The notes beneath the pieces are model-generated. The model saw nothing but the letters and a program-made list of their open reading frames with translations, was not told where the DNA came from and did not search any database. Below, piece by piece: positions 8,370 through 17,114 of a stretch of 63,463 nt of DNA (position 1 is the first letter of the stretch; the number at the start of each line of letters is the position of its first letter). The stretch is from positions 1 to 63,463 of the forward strand of contig CACODT010000006.1 of the NCBI GenBank assembly GCA_902626065.1. Reading direction: 5' to 3'. Source of the stretch: an uncultured Candidatus Actinomarina sp. GTDB taxonomy: Bacteria; Actinomycetota; Acidimicrobiia; Actinomarinales; Actinomarinaceae. The position numbers were made by a program, and so were the translations under genes.

Positions 8370-8627
8370 TTATGGAATTATTAAGATTTGATCAACAAAA
8401 ATTCGTGAATTTTGAATATTATTTATTTTTTTTGTATTAAAAATAAATTCTTCTACATTTTTTACATCATTTTTTAAGGCAATGGTCCATAATGTCTCCC
8501 CTTTTTCAACTTTATAACTTGTAGTATTTGATAATTTGTTGTTATTGATGGAATTAGATTTAATAATTGGTGTAGTTATATGTGCAAAAACAACTAAAAA
8601 TATAAAAAGGACAATTTTTTCTTTCAT
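8370..8627 (-). CDS. Small exported LysM-domain protein
   Basis: 85 residues. An N-terminal hydrophobic segment (about 4-22) acts as signal or anchor. A LysM domain follows from about residue 38, beginning Y-K-V-E-K-G-E-T-L-W-T-I-A and ending N-N-I-Q-N-S-R-I-F-V-D-Q-I-L. LysM binds N-acetylglucosamine polymers such as peptidoglycan. A short LysM gene beside lexA and nrdR is common in Actinobacteria. It is divergent from lexA. Confidence 0.8.
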   Translation of the reverse strand: MKEKIVLFIFLVVFAHITTPIIKSNSINNNKLSNTTSYKVEKGETLWTIALKNDVKNVEEFIFNTKKINNIQNSRIFVDQILIIP

Positions 8628-8662
8628 TTAATCATAATAAAAAAGGATAGTGACACTTTTAA

Positions 8663-8682
8663 TCGAACAAATGTGCTAATAT
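8663..8682 (+). promoter_or_regulatory. lexA SOS box overlapping a leaderless -10
   Basis: TCGAACAAATGTGCTA (8663-8678) matches the Gram-positive/actinobacterial LexA operator (GAAC-N4-GTTC) with one changed base in the right arm. It overlaps the -10 hexamer TAATAT (8677-8682), which lies exactly six bases before the lexA ATG. LexA binding would block its own promoter. Confidence 0.75.
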
Positions 8683-8688
8683 AAATAT

Positions 8689-9276
8689 ATGGTTAGCGAT
8701 AAACAAAAAAATATTTTAAATTTTATAAATATTTTTATTGAAAAGCACGGATATGCACCTTCAATTAGAGAAATATGCTTAGGTGTAAACTTAAAATCAA
8801 CAAGTACAGTTCAATATCACATTGAAAAATTAATAAAATCAGGATATCTTCAAAAAAATTATAAAAAATCAAGAGCAATAACACTTAACAGCACAAATTT
8901 TCAAAATAAAATTCCAATATTAGGGGAAATCGCCGCAGGATCATTGTTAATGGCTGAAGAGAATGTAATTGGAACCGTTAATTATCACAATTCTGATAAT
9001 TCATCGGACTTATTTGCATTATCTGTATCTGGTGACTCTATGATTGATGAGGGAATACATGAAAAAGATTTAGTCATTATTGATAAATCAAGTGAAATTA
9101 AAAATGGTGATATTGGTGCCTTTTTAATAAACAATAGCGAAGGAACAATTAAATTTTTGAAAAATCTCAATGGAAAACAATATTTAGTACCAGCGAATAA
9201 AAATTATAAAAATATTCCTGTGAATGAAAATGTCAAACCCATCGGGAAAGTTGTCTCATTAATTAGAGATATGTAA
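8689..9276 (+). CDS. lexA: SOS repressor LexA
   Basis: 195 residues. The N-terminal winged helix (about 1-65) includes P-S-I-R-E-I and T-S-T-V-Q-Y-H. A self-cleavage site A83-G84 follows, then the latent peptidase with catalytic Ser117 (S-G-D-S-M) and Lys155. RecA filaments trigger autocleavage. An operator lies in its own promoter and another before recA, so at least these two genes form the local SOS circuit. The 3' end overlaps dapF by 14 bases in convergent orientation. Confidence 0.97.
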   Translation: MVSDKQKNILNFINIFIEKHGYAPSIREICLGVNLKSTSTVQYHIEKLIKSGYLQKNYKKSRAITLNSTNFQNKIPILGEIAAGSLLMAEENVIGTVNYHNSDNSSDLFALSVSGDSMIDEGIHEKDLVIIDKSSEIKNGDIGAFLINNSEGTIKFLKNLNGKQYLVPANKNYKNIPVNENVKPIGKVVSLIRDM

Positions 9277-9976
9277 CAGTACCTTTTAGATACAACTTAT
9301 TATCTAAAAATGATAGTTCCAGTTCTCCCCCTGGATAAACTACCACTGCTTCAGAGGCAACTTTTTTAATACTGTATAAATACGAAAATAACGCTAATGC
9401 ACCCGAACCACATGCATCAGTCTCTCCCACGCCTCTTTCGTTTACTCTTGCATAAATAAATTTTTCGTCAATAACATTATAAATTTCAACATTTACACCA
9501 TTTGTGAAGAGTTTTGTATTTCGTGCTGTTTCGGAAAAATTATCCAAATCAAAATTATCTACATCATCTACCTCAACCATTAGATGCGGGTTTCCAACAT
9601 TGCTTGTCATACCAATTTTGTTATCAATTTTAATTTCGGTACCTATTTCGGGGTTTGGTGCATGAATCTGAACGTAATCATCTTCTACAAAAGCTTGTAA
9701 ATCACCAACTGGAGCTAATACAGTCAAATTATTTGTATTAACCATTTCATTATCTACTGCGTATTTTGCTGTACATCTTACACCATTGACACATAGTTCA
9801 GCAGGAGAACCATCATTATTGAAATAATGCATTTTTACTGTATCTGAATTTATATATTCAACAAATATTACACCATCTACAGGCATGATAGAGTCAGCAA
9901 CAATAGAGATAATTTCTATATCCGATACCTCCCTATCGTAAATACCAACTATGAAATTGTTTCCGGTGCCAGACAT
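9263..9976 (-). CDS. dapF: Diaminopimelate epimerase
   Basis: About 237 residues, rather short for the family (about 275). It interconverts LL- and meso-diaminopimelate for lysine and peptidoglycan synthesis. The N-terminal S-G-T-G-N-N-F and both catalytic cysteine regions are visible: A-E-L-C-V-N-G-V-R-C and G-E-T-D-A-C-G-S-G-A. The Gly normally following the first catalytic Cys (C-G-N-G) is Val here. I choose ATG 9976, ten bases after the miaA stop, because it places the usual H/S-G-x-G-N-x-F motif at the N-terminus; a TTG at 9997 would overlap miaA. Confidence 0.9.
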   Translation of the reverse strand: MSGTGNNFIVGIYDREVSDIEIISIVADSIMPVDGVIFVEYINSDTVKMHYFNNDGSPAELCVNGVRCTAKYAVDNEMVNTNNLTVLAPVGDLQAFVEDDYVQIHAPNPEIGTEIKIDNKIGMTSNVGNPHLMVEVDDVDNFDLDNFSETARNTKLFTNGVNVEIYNVIDEKFIYARVNERGVGETDACGSGALALFSYLYSIKKVASEAVVVYPGGELELSFLDNKLYLKGTVTYL

Positions 9977-9986
9977 GTAAGATTCT

Positions 9987-10811
9987 TTATTTATCAATTA
10001 TTTTTTCCAATTCTTTTCTAACTAACTGTTCGTCTTCAGTCTCTACAATTTTTATTCTATCTTCTTGTTTGAACCAAGTTAATTGTTTTTTAGCAAGACG
10101 AATTGTTTTCATGTTAATATTTTCTTCAATATCTTGACTTAAATTCATACCTATAGCCTGCAATACAGTTTTTGATGGATTATTAATACTATTTAATTCC
10201 TCTAGTAATCCATTATTAACCATCTCTTTAGTCCTATATTTAATTCTTGATTTATAGTCTGGATGATTCCAAAAAACCCCAACAATTTTCTCAGGAACAC
10301 AAATTGGTGGAAATACGTATTTAACATCTTCTAATATTGAATTTTCAATATTTCTAATTAGTCTTCTTTTATTTATCTCAATTTCAGGTGGTTCAATCTC
10401 ATATATTTCATGAAATTTTAATAATTGTTCAACATTTAAACGCTCTAGTTCAGATCTCATTGCTGGATCGGTTGGTCTGAACTCAAAGCTATTAATTAAT
10501 GATCTAAAATATAATCCAGTTCCACCTACAACCAAGTAATCCTTTTTAAATGACTTTTCAGGAATTTCCATTTCGATAAGATAATTTAGATAATCAACAA
10601 CTGAAAAATTTTGATCGGGTTCTGCAATATCAATACCATAATATAAAACTTGTGATTGCATAACGTCAGTAGGCTTTGCAGTCAAAATATCTAAACCTTT
10701 ATAAACCGCCATTGAATCAAGTGAAATAATATCCAGTTTTTTATCTATTGCTATCTTATGAGCTAAATTAGATTTACCAGATGCTGTAATTCCAGTTAGA
10801 AAATATAACAA
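9987..10811 (-). CDS. miaA: tRNA dimethylallyltransferase
   Basis: 274 residues, a compact MiaA (often about 300). The P-loop G-I-T-A-S-G-K-S is at 7-14. D-S-M-A-V-Y and G-G-T-G-L-Y-F-R-S-L are conserved substrate and tRNA-binding segments. The enzyme transfers dimethylallyl to A37 of tRNAs reading U-starting codons, giving i6A. MiaB, encoded immediately upstream with a two-base gap, thiomethylates that product, so the two act in sequence. Confidence 0.96.
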   Translation of the reverse strand: MLYFLTGITASGKSNLAHKIAIDKKLDIISLDSMAVYKGLDILTAKPTDVMQSQVLYYGIDIAEPDQNFSVVDYLNYLIEMEIPEKSFKKDYLVVGGTGLYFRSLINSFEFRPTDPAMRSELERLNVEQLLKFHEIYEIEPPEIEINKRRLIRNIENSILEDVKYVFPPICVPEKIVGVFWNHPDYKSRIKYRTKEMVNNGLLEELNSINNPSKTVLQAIGMNLSQDIEENINMKTIRLAKKQLTWFKQEDRIKIVETEDEQLVRKELEKIIDK

Positions 10812-10813
10812 AT

Positions 10814-12187
10814 TTAAGCGGTTGCTTTCAAGAAAAAAGGAGTTGAATCTACGATTTTTACATTAACTAAATCGCCTATTCCGTATTTGTTTGATTCTAA
10901 ATTAACTATATGACCACCTTCTATACGTCCTGTCAATATACGCTCATCTTTTTTTGAAGGTTTTTCAATAAGCATTTTTTGCGTGGATCCAACAAACCTT
11001 GCGTATCTAAATTCACTAATCTCTGTCTGTCTATTTTTTAAAGACATAAAACGGTCATCAATTATGTCTTTTTTAACAAATTTATCTTGATAATCAGATG
11101 CTACAGTACCTGGCCTTGGTGAGAATTTAAACATATAGATAAGATCAAATTCTGCATAATTTACAACTTTCATTGTCTCTTCAAAGTCAATATGACTTTC
11201 TCCTGGGAATCCAACTATGATATCTGTGCTTATAGATGCATCAGTAATAATGGATTTTATCATATCAATTTTTTCAATAAATCTTTTTTGGTTATAACCC
11301 CTATGCATTGCTGATAAGATTTTATTACTTCCACTTTGAAGAGGGATATGAATTTGATTTACTACTTTTGGAAGCTCAGATACTGCAATAAGAGTTTCTT
11401 CTTTGAAATCTTTTGGATGTGGTGATGTAAATCGTATTCTTTCTATTCCTTCTATGTCATGTATTTTGTACAAAAGCTCCGTGAAGTAAGGTCGACGCTT
11501 ATTATTTATCATTAAATCACGACCATATGAATTAACATTTTGACCTAATAAGGTAATTTCTTTTACTCCTTCATGTGATAATCTCTCTATTTCATTTACG
11601 ATATCTGAAGGTCGTCTGCTAATTTCAACTCCCCTAACAGAAGGTACAATACAAAATGTGCAACTGTTATTACAACCAATTTGTATTGTAACGAAAGCAT
11701 TTATACTTGATTCTCTTACTGGTGACGTTTCTGACTCTATATTTGTGGTTTCTTCAAGAATCTCAGTAACAGGTCCCCAGTCTTCTGACTGGTTTAACAA
11801 ATTTATTATGTCATTTGTATTATGAGTACCAAGTACAACATCAACCCAAGGTGCTCTTTCTCTAACTAAATACTTATCTTTTTGGGCGGCACATCCACCG
11901 ACTAATAACTTTCTATTTGGATTTTCATCTTTCCACTTTTTAAGTTGTCCTAATGTACCATACAACTTATCATCAGCATTTTCTCGTATGGTGCAAGTGT
12001 TAATAAATAGGACATCAGAATTGTCAATTTCGTTGGATTTTATCATCCCATCTTTTTGAAACATACCAGCGATTTTTTCTGAATCATGTTCATTCATCTG
12101 GCAACCAAATGTCTTAATATGATATTTCAAGCCATATCTAGATGGCTTTGACGTAATCTTGTTTTCTAAATGAATAGATGTTTTCAC
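10814..12187 (-). CDS. miaB: tRNA-2-methylthio-N6-dimethylallyladenosine synthase
   Basis: 457 residues. The N-terminal UPF0004 domain has auxiliary cluster cysteines C29, C65 and C99. The radical SAM domain has C172-x3-C176-x2-C179 (G-C-N-N-S-C-T-F-C). A C-terminal TRAM domain starts near residue 390. It adds the methylthio group to i6A37 using two [4Fe-4S] clusters. It follows recA by 36 AT-rich bases; a recX gene, often present here in Actinobacteria, is absent. Confidence 0.97.
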   Translation of the reverse strand: MKTSIHLENKITSKPSRYGLKYHIKTFGCQMNEHDSEKIAGMFQKDGMIKSNEIDNSDVLFINTCTIRENADDKLYGTLGQLKKWKDENPNRKLLVGGCAAQKDKYLVRERAPWVDVVLGTHNTNDIINLLNQSEDWGPVTEILEETTNIESETSPVRESSINAFVTIQIGCNNSCTFCIVPSVRGVEISRRPSDIVNEIERLSHEGVKEITLLGQNVNSYGRDLMINNKRRPYFTELLYKIHDIEGIERIRFTSPHPKDFKEETLIAVSELPKVVNQIHIPLQSGSNKILSAMHRGYNQKRFIEKIDMIKSIITDASISTDIIVGFPGESHIDFEETMKVVNYAEFDLIYMFKFSPRPGTVASDYQDKFVKKDIIDDRFMSLKNRQTEISEFRYARFVGSTQKMLIEKPSKKDERILTGRIEGGHIVNLESNKYGIGDLVNVKIVDSTPFFLKATA

Positions 12188-12223
12188 ATATAGAATTATA
12201 AAAAAATAATTTAAAAATTTAAG

Positions 12224-13297
12224 TTATTTTTTACTTTTAGGCTCTTTTGGTTCTGCCTCTTCTGTTTCAATTTCATCTTCAGATGTTTCTATTTGTTCAT
12301 CTTCAGATTCAATTAATCCAACTGCTTTATAAACATCTGTTTCTAATTGCAGAGCCAAGTCTGGATTTTCCCGTAAAAAACGTTTTGAATTTTCCTTGCC
12401 TTGTCCTAGTTGGACTTCATCATATGTAAACCAAGCACCTGCTTTTCTAGCTATGCCATGCTCTACTGCCACGTCTAATAGGCTACCTTCTCTTGAGATA
12501 CCCTGGCCAAACATGATATCAAATTCAGCTTCTTTAAATGGAGGAGCAACTTTATTCTTAACTATTTTTGCTCTTACACGATTACCAATTTGCTCAGGTC
12601 CAACTTTTAGTGTTTCAATTCTTCTTACATCAATACGGACTGAAGAATAGAACTTTAAAGCTCTTCCACCACTAGTCGTTTCAGGAGATCCCCACATAAC
12701 ACCAATTTTTTCTCTAATTTGATTAATAAATATAACTGTGGTGCCTGATTTATTAATAGAACCCGTAAGTTTCCTCAATGCTTGTGACATAAGTCTTGCT
12801 TGAAGTCCAACATGAGTATCTCCCATCTCACCTTCAATTTCTGCCTTTGGTACTAATGCTGCAACTGAATCAATAACTACTAAATCAACACCTCCAGACT
12901 GAATTAGCATATCAGCGATTTCTAAAGCCTGTTCACCTGTGTCTGGTTGTGAAACTAGCAACTCATCAACATCTACTCCTAATGCTCTTGCATAAACTGG
13001 ATCTAATGCATGTTCTGCATCTATGAATGCCGCAACTCCGCCGGCCTTTTGTGCTTCTGCTGCAACATGTAGCGATAATGTTGTTTTACCAGACGCTTCT
13101 GGTCCGTAAATTTCGATAACTCTACCTTTCGGTACTCCACCTATTCCAAGTGCGAGGTCTATTGATAACGCACCTGTTGAAATAGCTGGTATTTTTTTAA
13201 TGTTTTCGGCTCCTAGTTTCATCAAAGAACCTTCACCAAATTGCTTTTCTATTTGATCAAAAACTGTGTCTAGTTTTTTTGCCCTGTCTTTATCCAT
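12224..13297 (-). CDS. recA: Recombinase RecA
   Basis: 357 residues of standard architecture. The Walker A motif G-P-E-A-S-G-K-T-T is at 65-73, followed by the L1 and L2 regions and an acidic C-terminal tail rich in Glu. RecA filaments on single-stranded DNA drive strand exchange and LexA cleavage. A strong Shine-Dalgarno, AAGGAG, precedes the ATG, and a perfect SOS box lies 62-77 bases upstream. Confidence 0.98.
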   Translation of the reverse strand: MDKDRAKKLDTVFDQIEKQFGEGSLMKLGAENIKKIPAISTGALSIDLALGIGGVPKGRVIEIYGPEASGKTTLSLHVAAEAQKAGGVAAFIDAEHALDPVYARALGVDVDELLVSQPDTGEQALEIADMLIQSGGVDLVVIDSVAALVPKAEIEGEMGDTHVGLQARLMSQALRKLTGSINKSGTTVIFINQIREKIGVMWGSPETTSGGRALKFYSSVRIDVRRIETLKVGPEQIGNRVRAKIVKNKVAPPFKEAEFDIMFGQGISREGSLLDVAVEHGIARKAGAWFTYDEVQLGQGKENSKRFLRENPDLALQLETDVYKAVGLIESEDEQIETSEDEIETEEAEPKEPKSKK

Positions 13298-13358
13298 GTG
13301 TTTCTCCTTTTTAACAATAATAAATATATATTAAAACATCTAAGTAAGACAATTTTAC

Positions 13359-13374
13359 TAGAACATTTGTTCTA
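13359..13374. promoter_or_regulatory. recA SOS box
   Basis: TAGAACATTTGTTCTA contains the perfect dyad GAACA-TT-TGTTC, the actinobacterial/Gram-positive LexA operator. It overlaps the cinA stop codon (13372-13374), so recA has an SOS promoter embedded at the cinA-recA junction. Confidence 0.88.
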
Positions 13375-14580
13375 ATTCAAGTTTTTAATAAATTTGATTA
13401 GTTCCCAATATGCTTTATTAGTTGATCTTTCAATGATCCCTACCCTATTTCCGTTCATTTTATGGTCTGATACAACAGTTTTCTCTCCATTGGAAATACA
13501 GATAAATATTGTGCCAATTGGGTATTTACTTGAGGAAATAGGTCCTGCTTCCCCAAGAATTGTTAAAGCTATATCTGATCCATACTTTTCTAGTGAAGAA
13601 ATAGTTAAATTATATGATAATTCTTCCCAATCCTCTGTCTGATCAAGTTCGTTGTTTAACAAAAGAGTTTTTGAGTCAGCTGTATAAATAACATCTGAAC
13701 CAATAAAATGTTGTGACATACCTGGATTTCTAATAAGCAGTGAAGAAATCATTCCACCTGTAATACTTTCAGCAAAAGAAATTTTGATGTTATTTTTAAT
13801 AATCATATTAGATAAAACTTTTTCAACAGATACATTTTCATAAGCCAAAATATCATCTGAAAATATTTCATCTAGTTTTTTAAGAAATTGATCAGCATCT
13901 TCCTTTTCTACAGATGATCTATCAAAACGAAGTTTGATAATTCCCTTACTCGCAAGATAAGCTATGTCTAATCCTTCCGGTTTAAAATCATTTATTTTTG
14001 ATGCAAGTGAAGATTCAGCTTGATTAAAAAACATTACAAATTGATAATCAGTTTCCTTTTGTTCGAAATTTTCATTAAGAAATTTGATTAGTTCGTCATT
14101 TACAAGTGGAATAAATTCACGCGGAGGTCCTGGAAATATGAATATAAATTTATTATTGCTATTTATTTTTATTGCTGGTGCTGTACCCTGAGTGTTTGTT
14201 AATTTTTCACTACCCTTTGGAATATATGCCTGCTTTGTATTTGTCTCAGGCATCATTAGACCTCTAGCTTTCCATCTTTCTTTCATCCATTCAAGATGTA
14301 CTTCATCTAGCTCAAGCTTTAAACCCAAAGATTTTGATATAGTTTCTTTAGTAATATCATCTTCAGTTGGACCTAATCCACCAGAAGTAATGACTACATC
14401 ACATTCACTTAATAAAAAATCTAGAGCAGTTTTTATTTCGGTTTCATTATCTGAAATTGTTATTTCTTTATCTAACTGAAAGCCTGCATCATTTAGCAGT
14501 TTTCCTAAGTTTGTTAAGTTTGTATTAACAGTATCCCCTAGGAGTATTTCTGTTCCAACTGTTAAAAATCCAATTTTCAT
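13372..14580 (-). CDS. cinA: CinA-like protein (NMN amidase)
   Basis: 402 residues. The N-terminal molybdopterin-binding-like COG1058 domain starts I-G-F-L-T-V-G-T-E-I-L-L-G-D-T. The C-terminal CinA amidase domain, from about residue 255, carries F-A-E-S-I-T-G-G-M and G-E-A-G-P. The C-terminal domain deamidates nicotinamide mononucleotide in NAD recycling. Full-length CinA is normally 400-430 residues. It is divergent from the selenoprotein candidate and precedes recA as in many Actinobacteria; pgsA, often its neighbour, is absent. Confidence 0.93.
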   Translation of the reverse strand: MKIGFLTVGTEILLGDTVNTNLTNLGKLLNDAGFQLDKEITISDNETEIKTALDFLLSECDVVITSGGLGPTEDDITKETISKSLGLKLELDEVHLEWMKERWKARGLMMPETNTKQAYIPKGSEKLTNTQGTAPAIKINSNNKFIFIFPGPPREFIPLVNDELIKFLNENFEQKETDYQFVMFFNQAESSLASKINDFKPEGLDIAYLASKGIIKLRFDRSSVEKEDADQFLKKLDEIFSDDILAYENVSVEKVLSNMIIKNNIKISFAESITGGMISSLLIRNPGMSQHFIGSDVIYTADSKTLLLNNELDQTEDWEELSYNLTISSLEKYGSDIALTILGEAGPISSSKYPIGTIFICISNGEKTVVSDHKMNGNRVGIIERSTNKAYWELIKFIKNLN

Positions 14581-14615
14581 ATTTTTAGGTTAGCAACCTT
14601 TAATTTCAATATTAC

Positions 14616-14621
14616 TAAGAT
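14616..14621 (+). promoter_or_regulatory. -10 element, leaderless-type promoter of selenoprotein candidate
   Basis: TAAGAT, six bases, then ATG 14628. No Shine-Dalgarno is visible upstream of the start. Confidence 0.45.
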
Positions 14622-14627
14622 GTAAGT

Positions 14628-15089
14628 ATGAAAAAATATTTTATTCTACTTGTTTTACTTGCATTTTGTTCATCTAGTTCTGATTCTTCTTCAGATGAAC
14701 CTACTCAAAGTGTTGCAGCAACTTCAATACAAGAACTTGTCTATGAAGATGAGAATGGCAATCTTGTAAACGAAGACCTAACAAATAAAAAGACTCTTGT
14801 TGTTTTTTGGGCCGATTATTGAGGTATATGTAGGGAGGAGTTGCCTCTCTTAGAAGCTAATTTAGCAACAATCGAACAAAGCTATGATGTGATCGCTCTT
14901 GCGCATAGTGATAAAGATTCAACAATGAGTTGGGTTGAGGAAAATTTAAAAGGTGAAATTACAATAGGTTTTTCAACCTCAGAAATGAGAGATAATCTGA
15001 AAATTATCGGCCAGCCTATTTCTTTGATTATTGATACCGATGGAAACATACTGTCACGTGAATACGGCTATGTTCCAAACGATTTATAA
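14628..15089 (+). CDS. TlpA/thioredoxin-like lipoprotein, candidate selenoprotein (in-frame TGA)
   Basis: One continuous frame of 153 residues is interrupted only by TGA at 14820-14822 (residue 65). Reading TGA as Sec gives V-V-F-W-A-D-Y-U-G-I-C-R-E-E-L-P, exactly where TlpA/ResA-like proteins have W-C-x-x-C, so U replaces the nucleophilic Cys. Downstream, G-Q-P-I-S-L-I-I-D-T-D-G-N is the cis-Pro loop and strand. Both halves are therefore needed for the fold. The N-terminus is a lipoprotein-type signal with Cys14 (L-A-F-C, an unusual Phe at -1) followed by a Ser-rich linker. A SECIS-like hairpin follows the TGA. TGA is a normal stop elsewhere, for example at 24711-24713. A sequencing error or decayed gene is the alternative. 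No sel genes are in the window. Confidence 0.8.
14832..14850 (+). promoter_or_regulatory. Candidate bacterial SECIS hairpin
   Basis: AGGGAGG (14832-14838) pairs with CCTCTCT (14844-14850) as seven base pairs including one G-U. The apical loop is AGTTG. The loop G at position 2 is 17 bases after the TGA, within the remembered 16-37 base spacing for bacterial SECIS elements. The stem is inside the coding sequence, as required in bacteria. Confidence 0.7.
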
Positions 15090-15164
15090 ATAAAATTTAA
15101 TCAAATACCGAAGCAGTTTCTGTCACAAAATGTAAGATGAGAGTGTAATCTAGCGGAGGAAAAT

Positions 15165-16298
15165 GTGAAAAAATCATTTCTTATACTTCTCTGTCTTTCC
15201 CTTTTACTCACTGCTTGTGGTGGTGCGGAGGAAGAGACAACAGAAGAATCTGCAGTTGTTGAAGAAGAGGTAGAAACTCTAGATTCTCCAGCCGTTACCA
15301 CTGCTGAAGTTTTAGATAAAATTACGTTCGGTTTCATTCCAAGTGCAGAACAAGCTGACCTTCAAGATAATATCAAACCATTAATGAAAGTTTTAACTGA
15401 TGGTCTTGGTATTGAAGTTGAAGGATTTGTAACTAGTGACTTTTCAGGTTTATTAGTTGCTATGGGATCTGGTCAAGCAGACATTGGTGCATTCAACACA
15501 TTAGGTTATGTGAATGCTCTAAACGTATTCCCTACAAGAATTGAAGCAATTGCAAAAGTTGTAAGATACGGGTCTGGCTCTTACCATGCTAACTTTTGGA
15601 CAACTGATCCAAGTGTATGTGACTCACCACCTGTAATTGGAGCATTTGAAAATATTGATGGTGTTCCTACTCTCATCTTAGGTTCTGAAACAGAATCTCC
15701 AGATGTTAAAGCTTTACAGGTTGGATGGACTTTTGGAGATAATGGAAAAATTCCAGAAGTAAGAAACATAGATGGTGTTGATGTTACTGTCAGCCCAGGT
15801 TATGCATGTGAAGCGGACCTAAATGTACTTAGAGGAGAAAAGGTATTATTTGTTGAAGAGGGATCAACCTCTGGTTATCTTTATCCTTCATTACAGCTAA
15901 AAAATATGGGTATCGATTACAAAAGTGATATCACCCAAGTATTTGCAGGTTCTCATGATGGAGTTATTTCCGGACTGTACAATGGCGATGCAAAGTTTGG
16001 CGTTACCTATGACGATGCAAGAAGAACTTTAAGAAAAACTAACCCTGATGTTGGTGAAAAAGTTATTGCTATAGGGATATCAGCTGAGATTCCTAATGAT
16101 GTTGTTGCTGTAAGATCTGACTTACCTGAAGATATAAAATCAAAAATATATCAAATTCTATCTGATTATATGGCTACCGATGAGGGTGCTGCTGTAATGG
16201 ATGAAATTTATGGTTGGACAGATGTCGTACCAGCTGACAATTCAGAATTTGATGTTGTCAAACAAGCAGCCGAAGAATTCGGCCTTTACGACGATTAA
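15165..16298 (+). CDS. phnD: Phosphonate-type ABC transporter substrate-binding lipoprotein
   Basis: 377 residues. A lipoprotein signal ends L-L-L-T-A-C-G-G, then an acidic linker, then a PhnD-like periplasmic-binding fold. It begins I-T-F-G-F-I-P-S-A-E-Q and has G-S-G-Q-A-D-I-G-A-F and a Y-D-D-A-R segment. The GTG start has a strong GGAGG Shine-Dalgarno. Family members bind phosphonates, phosphite or phosphate. No phosphonate or phosphite catabolic gene is nearby, so the ligand is open. It is the first gene of a four-gene importer operon and is followed by a strong hairpin. Confidence 0.88.
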   Translation: MKKSFLILLCLSLLLTACGGAEEETTEESAVVEEEVETLDSPAVTTAEVLDKITFGFIPSAEQADLQDNIKPLMKVLTDGLGIEVEGFVTSDFSGLLVAMGSGQADIGAFNTLGYVNALNVFPTRIEAIAKVVRYGSGSYHANFWTTDPSVCDSPPVIGAFENIDGVPTLILGSETESPDVKALQVGWTFGDNGKIPEVRNIDGVDVTVSPGYACEADLNVLRGEKVLFVEEGSTSGYLYPSLQLKNMGIDYKSDITQVFAGSHDGVISGLYNGDAKFGVTYDDARRTLRKTNPDVGEKVIAIGISAEIPNDVVAVRSDLPEDIKSKIYQILSDYMATDEGAAVMDEIYGWTDVVPADNSEFDVVKQAAEEFGLYDD

Positions 16299-16304
16299 AA
16301 GATT

Positions 16305-16338
16305 TTTTAACCGGGTTGATTATTCAACCCGGTTAAAA
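16305..16338 (+). terminator. Hairpin between phnD and phnC
   Basis: AACCGGGTTGA (16309-16319) and TCAACCCGGTT (16324-16334) pair perfectly around a TTAT loop. The stem is extended by T/A pairs and followed by AATTTTAAT. It lies nine bases before the phnC ATG. As an intra-operon partial terminator or 3'-end stabiliser it would keep binding-protein mRNA above transporter mRNA. Confidence 0.8.
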
Positions 16339-16346
16339 TTTTAATA

Positions 16347-17114
16347 ATGATTAAATTTGAAAATGTAAGCGTCACCTATCCAGGAGGCGTTGAAGCACTT
16401 AAAGATCTAAACCTAGAAATCAAAGATGGAGATTTTATCATTATTGTAGGTCTTTCCGGTGCAGGTAAATCTACCCTTCTAAGAACAGTTAATAATCTAG
16501 TGAAACCTTCAACTGGTTCTGTCTATTTGGAAGATGTAAATGTTACGAGTGCAAAGAAAAAGGAATTGAAACAAATTAGATCACAAATTGGAATGATTTT
16601 TCAAACATTTAATCTTGTAAATAGGTCAACTGTTTTAAAAAATGTTCTTACTGGTAGATTGAGTAACATTTCAACAATTAGATCAATACTAGGACTTTGG
16701 CCTAAAGATCAAAAAGAAATGGCTTTTGAAGCTTTGAATCAGGTTGAGATATTAGAAAAAGCATACGTGAGAGCATCAAACTTATCCGGTGGTCAGCAAC
16801 AAAGAGTAGGTATTGCCAGAGCTCTATCTCAAAAACCAAAAGTTATGTTGGCTGATGAGCCTGTTGCTTCCTTAGATCCAATTACATCAAGAGTTGTAAT
16901 GAGTTATTTAAAGAAAATAAATACTGAACTTGGTATAACAACTATTGTTAATTTGCATTTTCTTGATTTAGCAAAAGAATTTGGAGATAGGCTTATTGGA
17001 CTGAGAGATGGGAAACTTGTATTTGATGGAAATGTAAATGATGTTTCCGATGAAGATTTTGAAAATATATATGGAAGATCAATAAAATCTTCTGATCTAA
17101 TTGGTGATGATTAA
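16347..17114 (+). CDS. phnC: Phosphonate-type ABC transporter ATP-binding protein
   Basis: 255 residues. Walker A is G-L-S-G-A-G-K-S-T (35-43), the signature N-L-S-G-G-Q-Q-Q-R-V-G, and Walker B V-M-L-A-D-E-P-V-A-S-L-D. The insertion after the Q-loop (T-F-N-L-V-N-R-S-T-V-L-K-N-V-L-T-G-R) is typical of PhnC. It powers import with the two permeases that follow and overlaps the first by eight bases. Confidence 0.93.
   Translation: MIKFENVSVTYPGGVEALKDLNLEIKDGDFIIIVGLSGAGKSTLLRTVNNLVKPSTGSVYLEDVNVTSAKKKELKQIRSQIGMIFQTFNLVNRSTVLKNVLTGRLSNISTIRSILGLWPKDQKEMAFEALNQVEILEKAYVRASNLSGGQQQRVGIARALSQKPKVMLADEPVASLDPITSRVVMSYLKKINTELGITTIVNLHFLDLAKEFGDRLIGLRDGKLVFDGNVNDVSDEDFENIYGRSIKSSDLIGDD

Noticed and set aside
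14820-14822. TGA as a globally reassigned sense codon
   Set aside because: TGA is the natural stop of several intact genes here, for example the VWA gene (24711-24713) and the first phnE (17887-17889).
14628-15089. Two separate genes or a frameshifted pseudogene
   Set aside because: Both halves are in the same frame and together make one thioredoxin fold. The second half has no ribosome site and would start inside the CxxC region.
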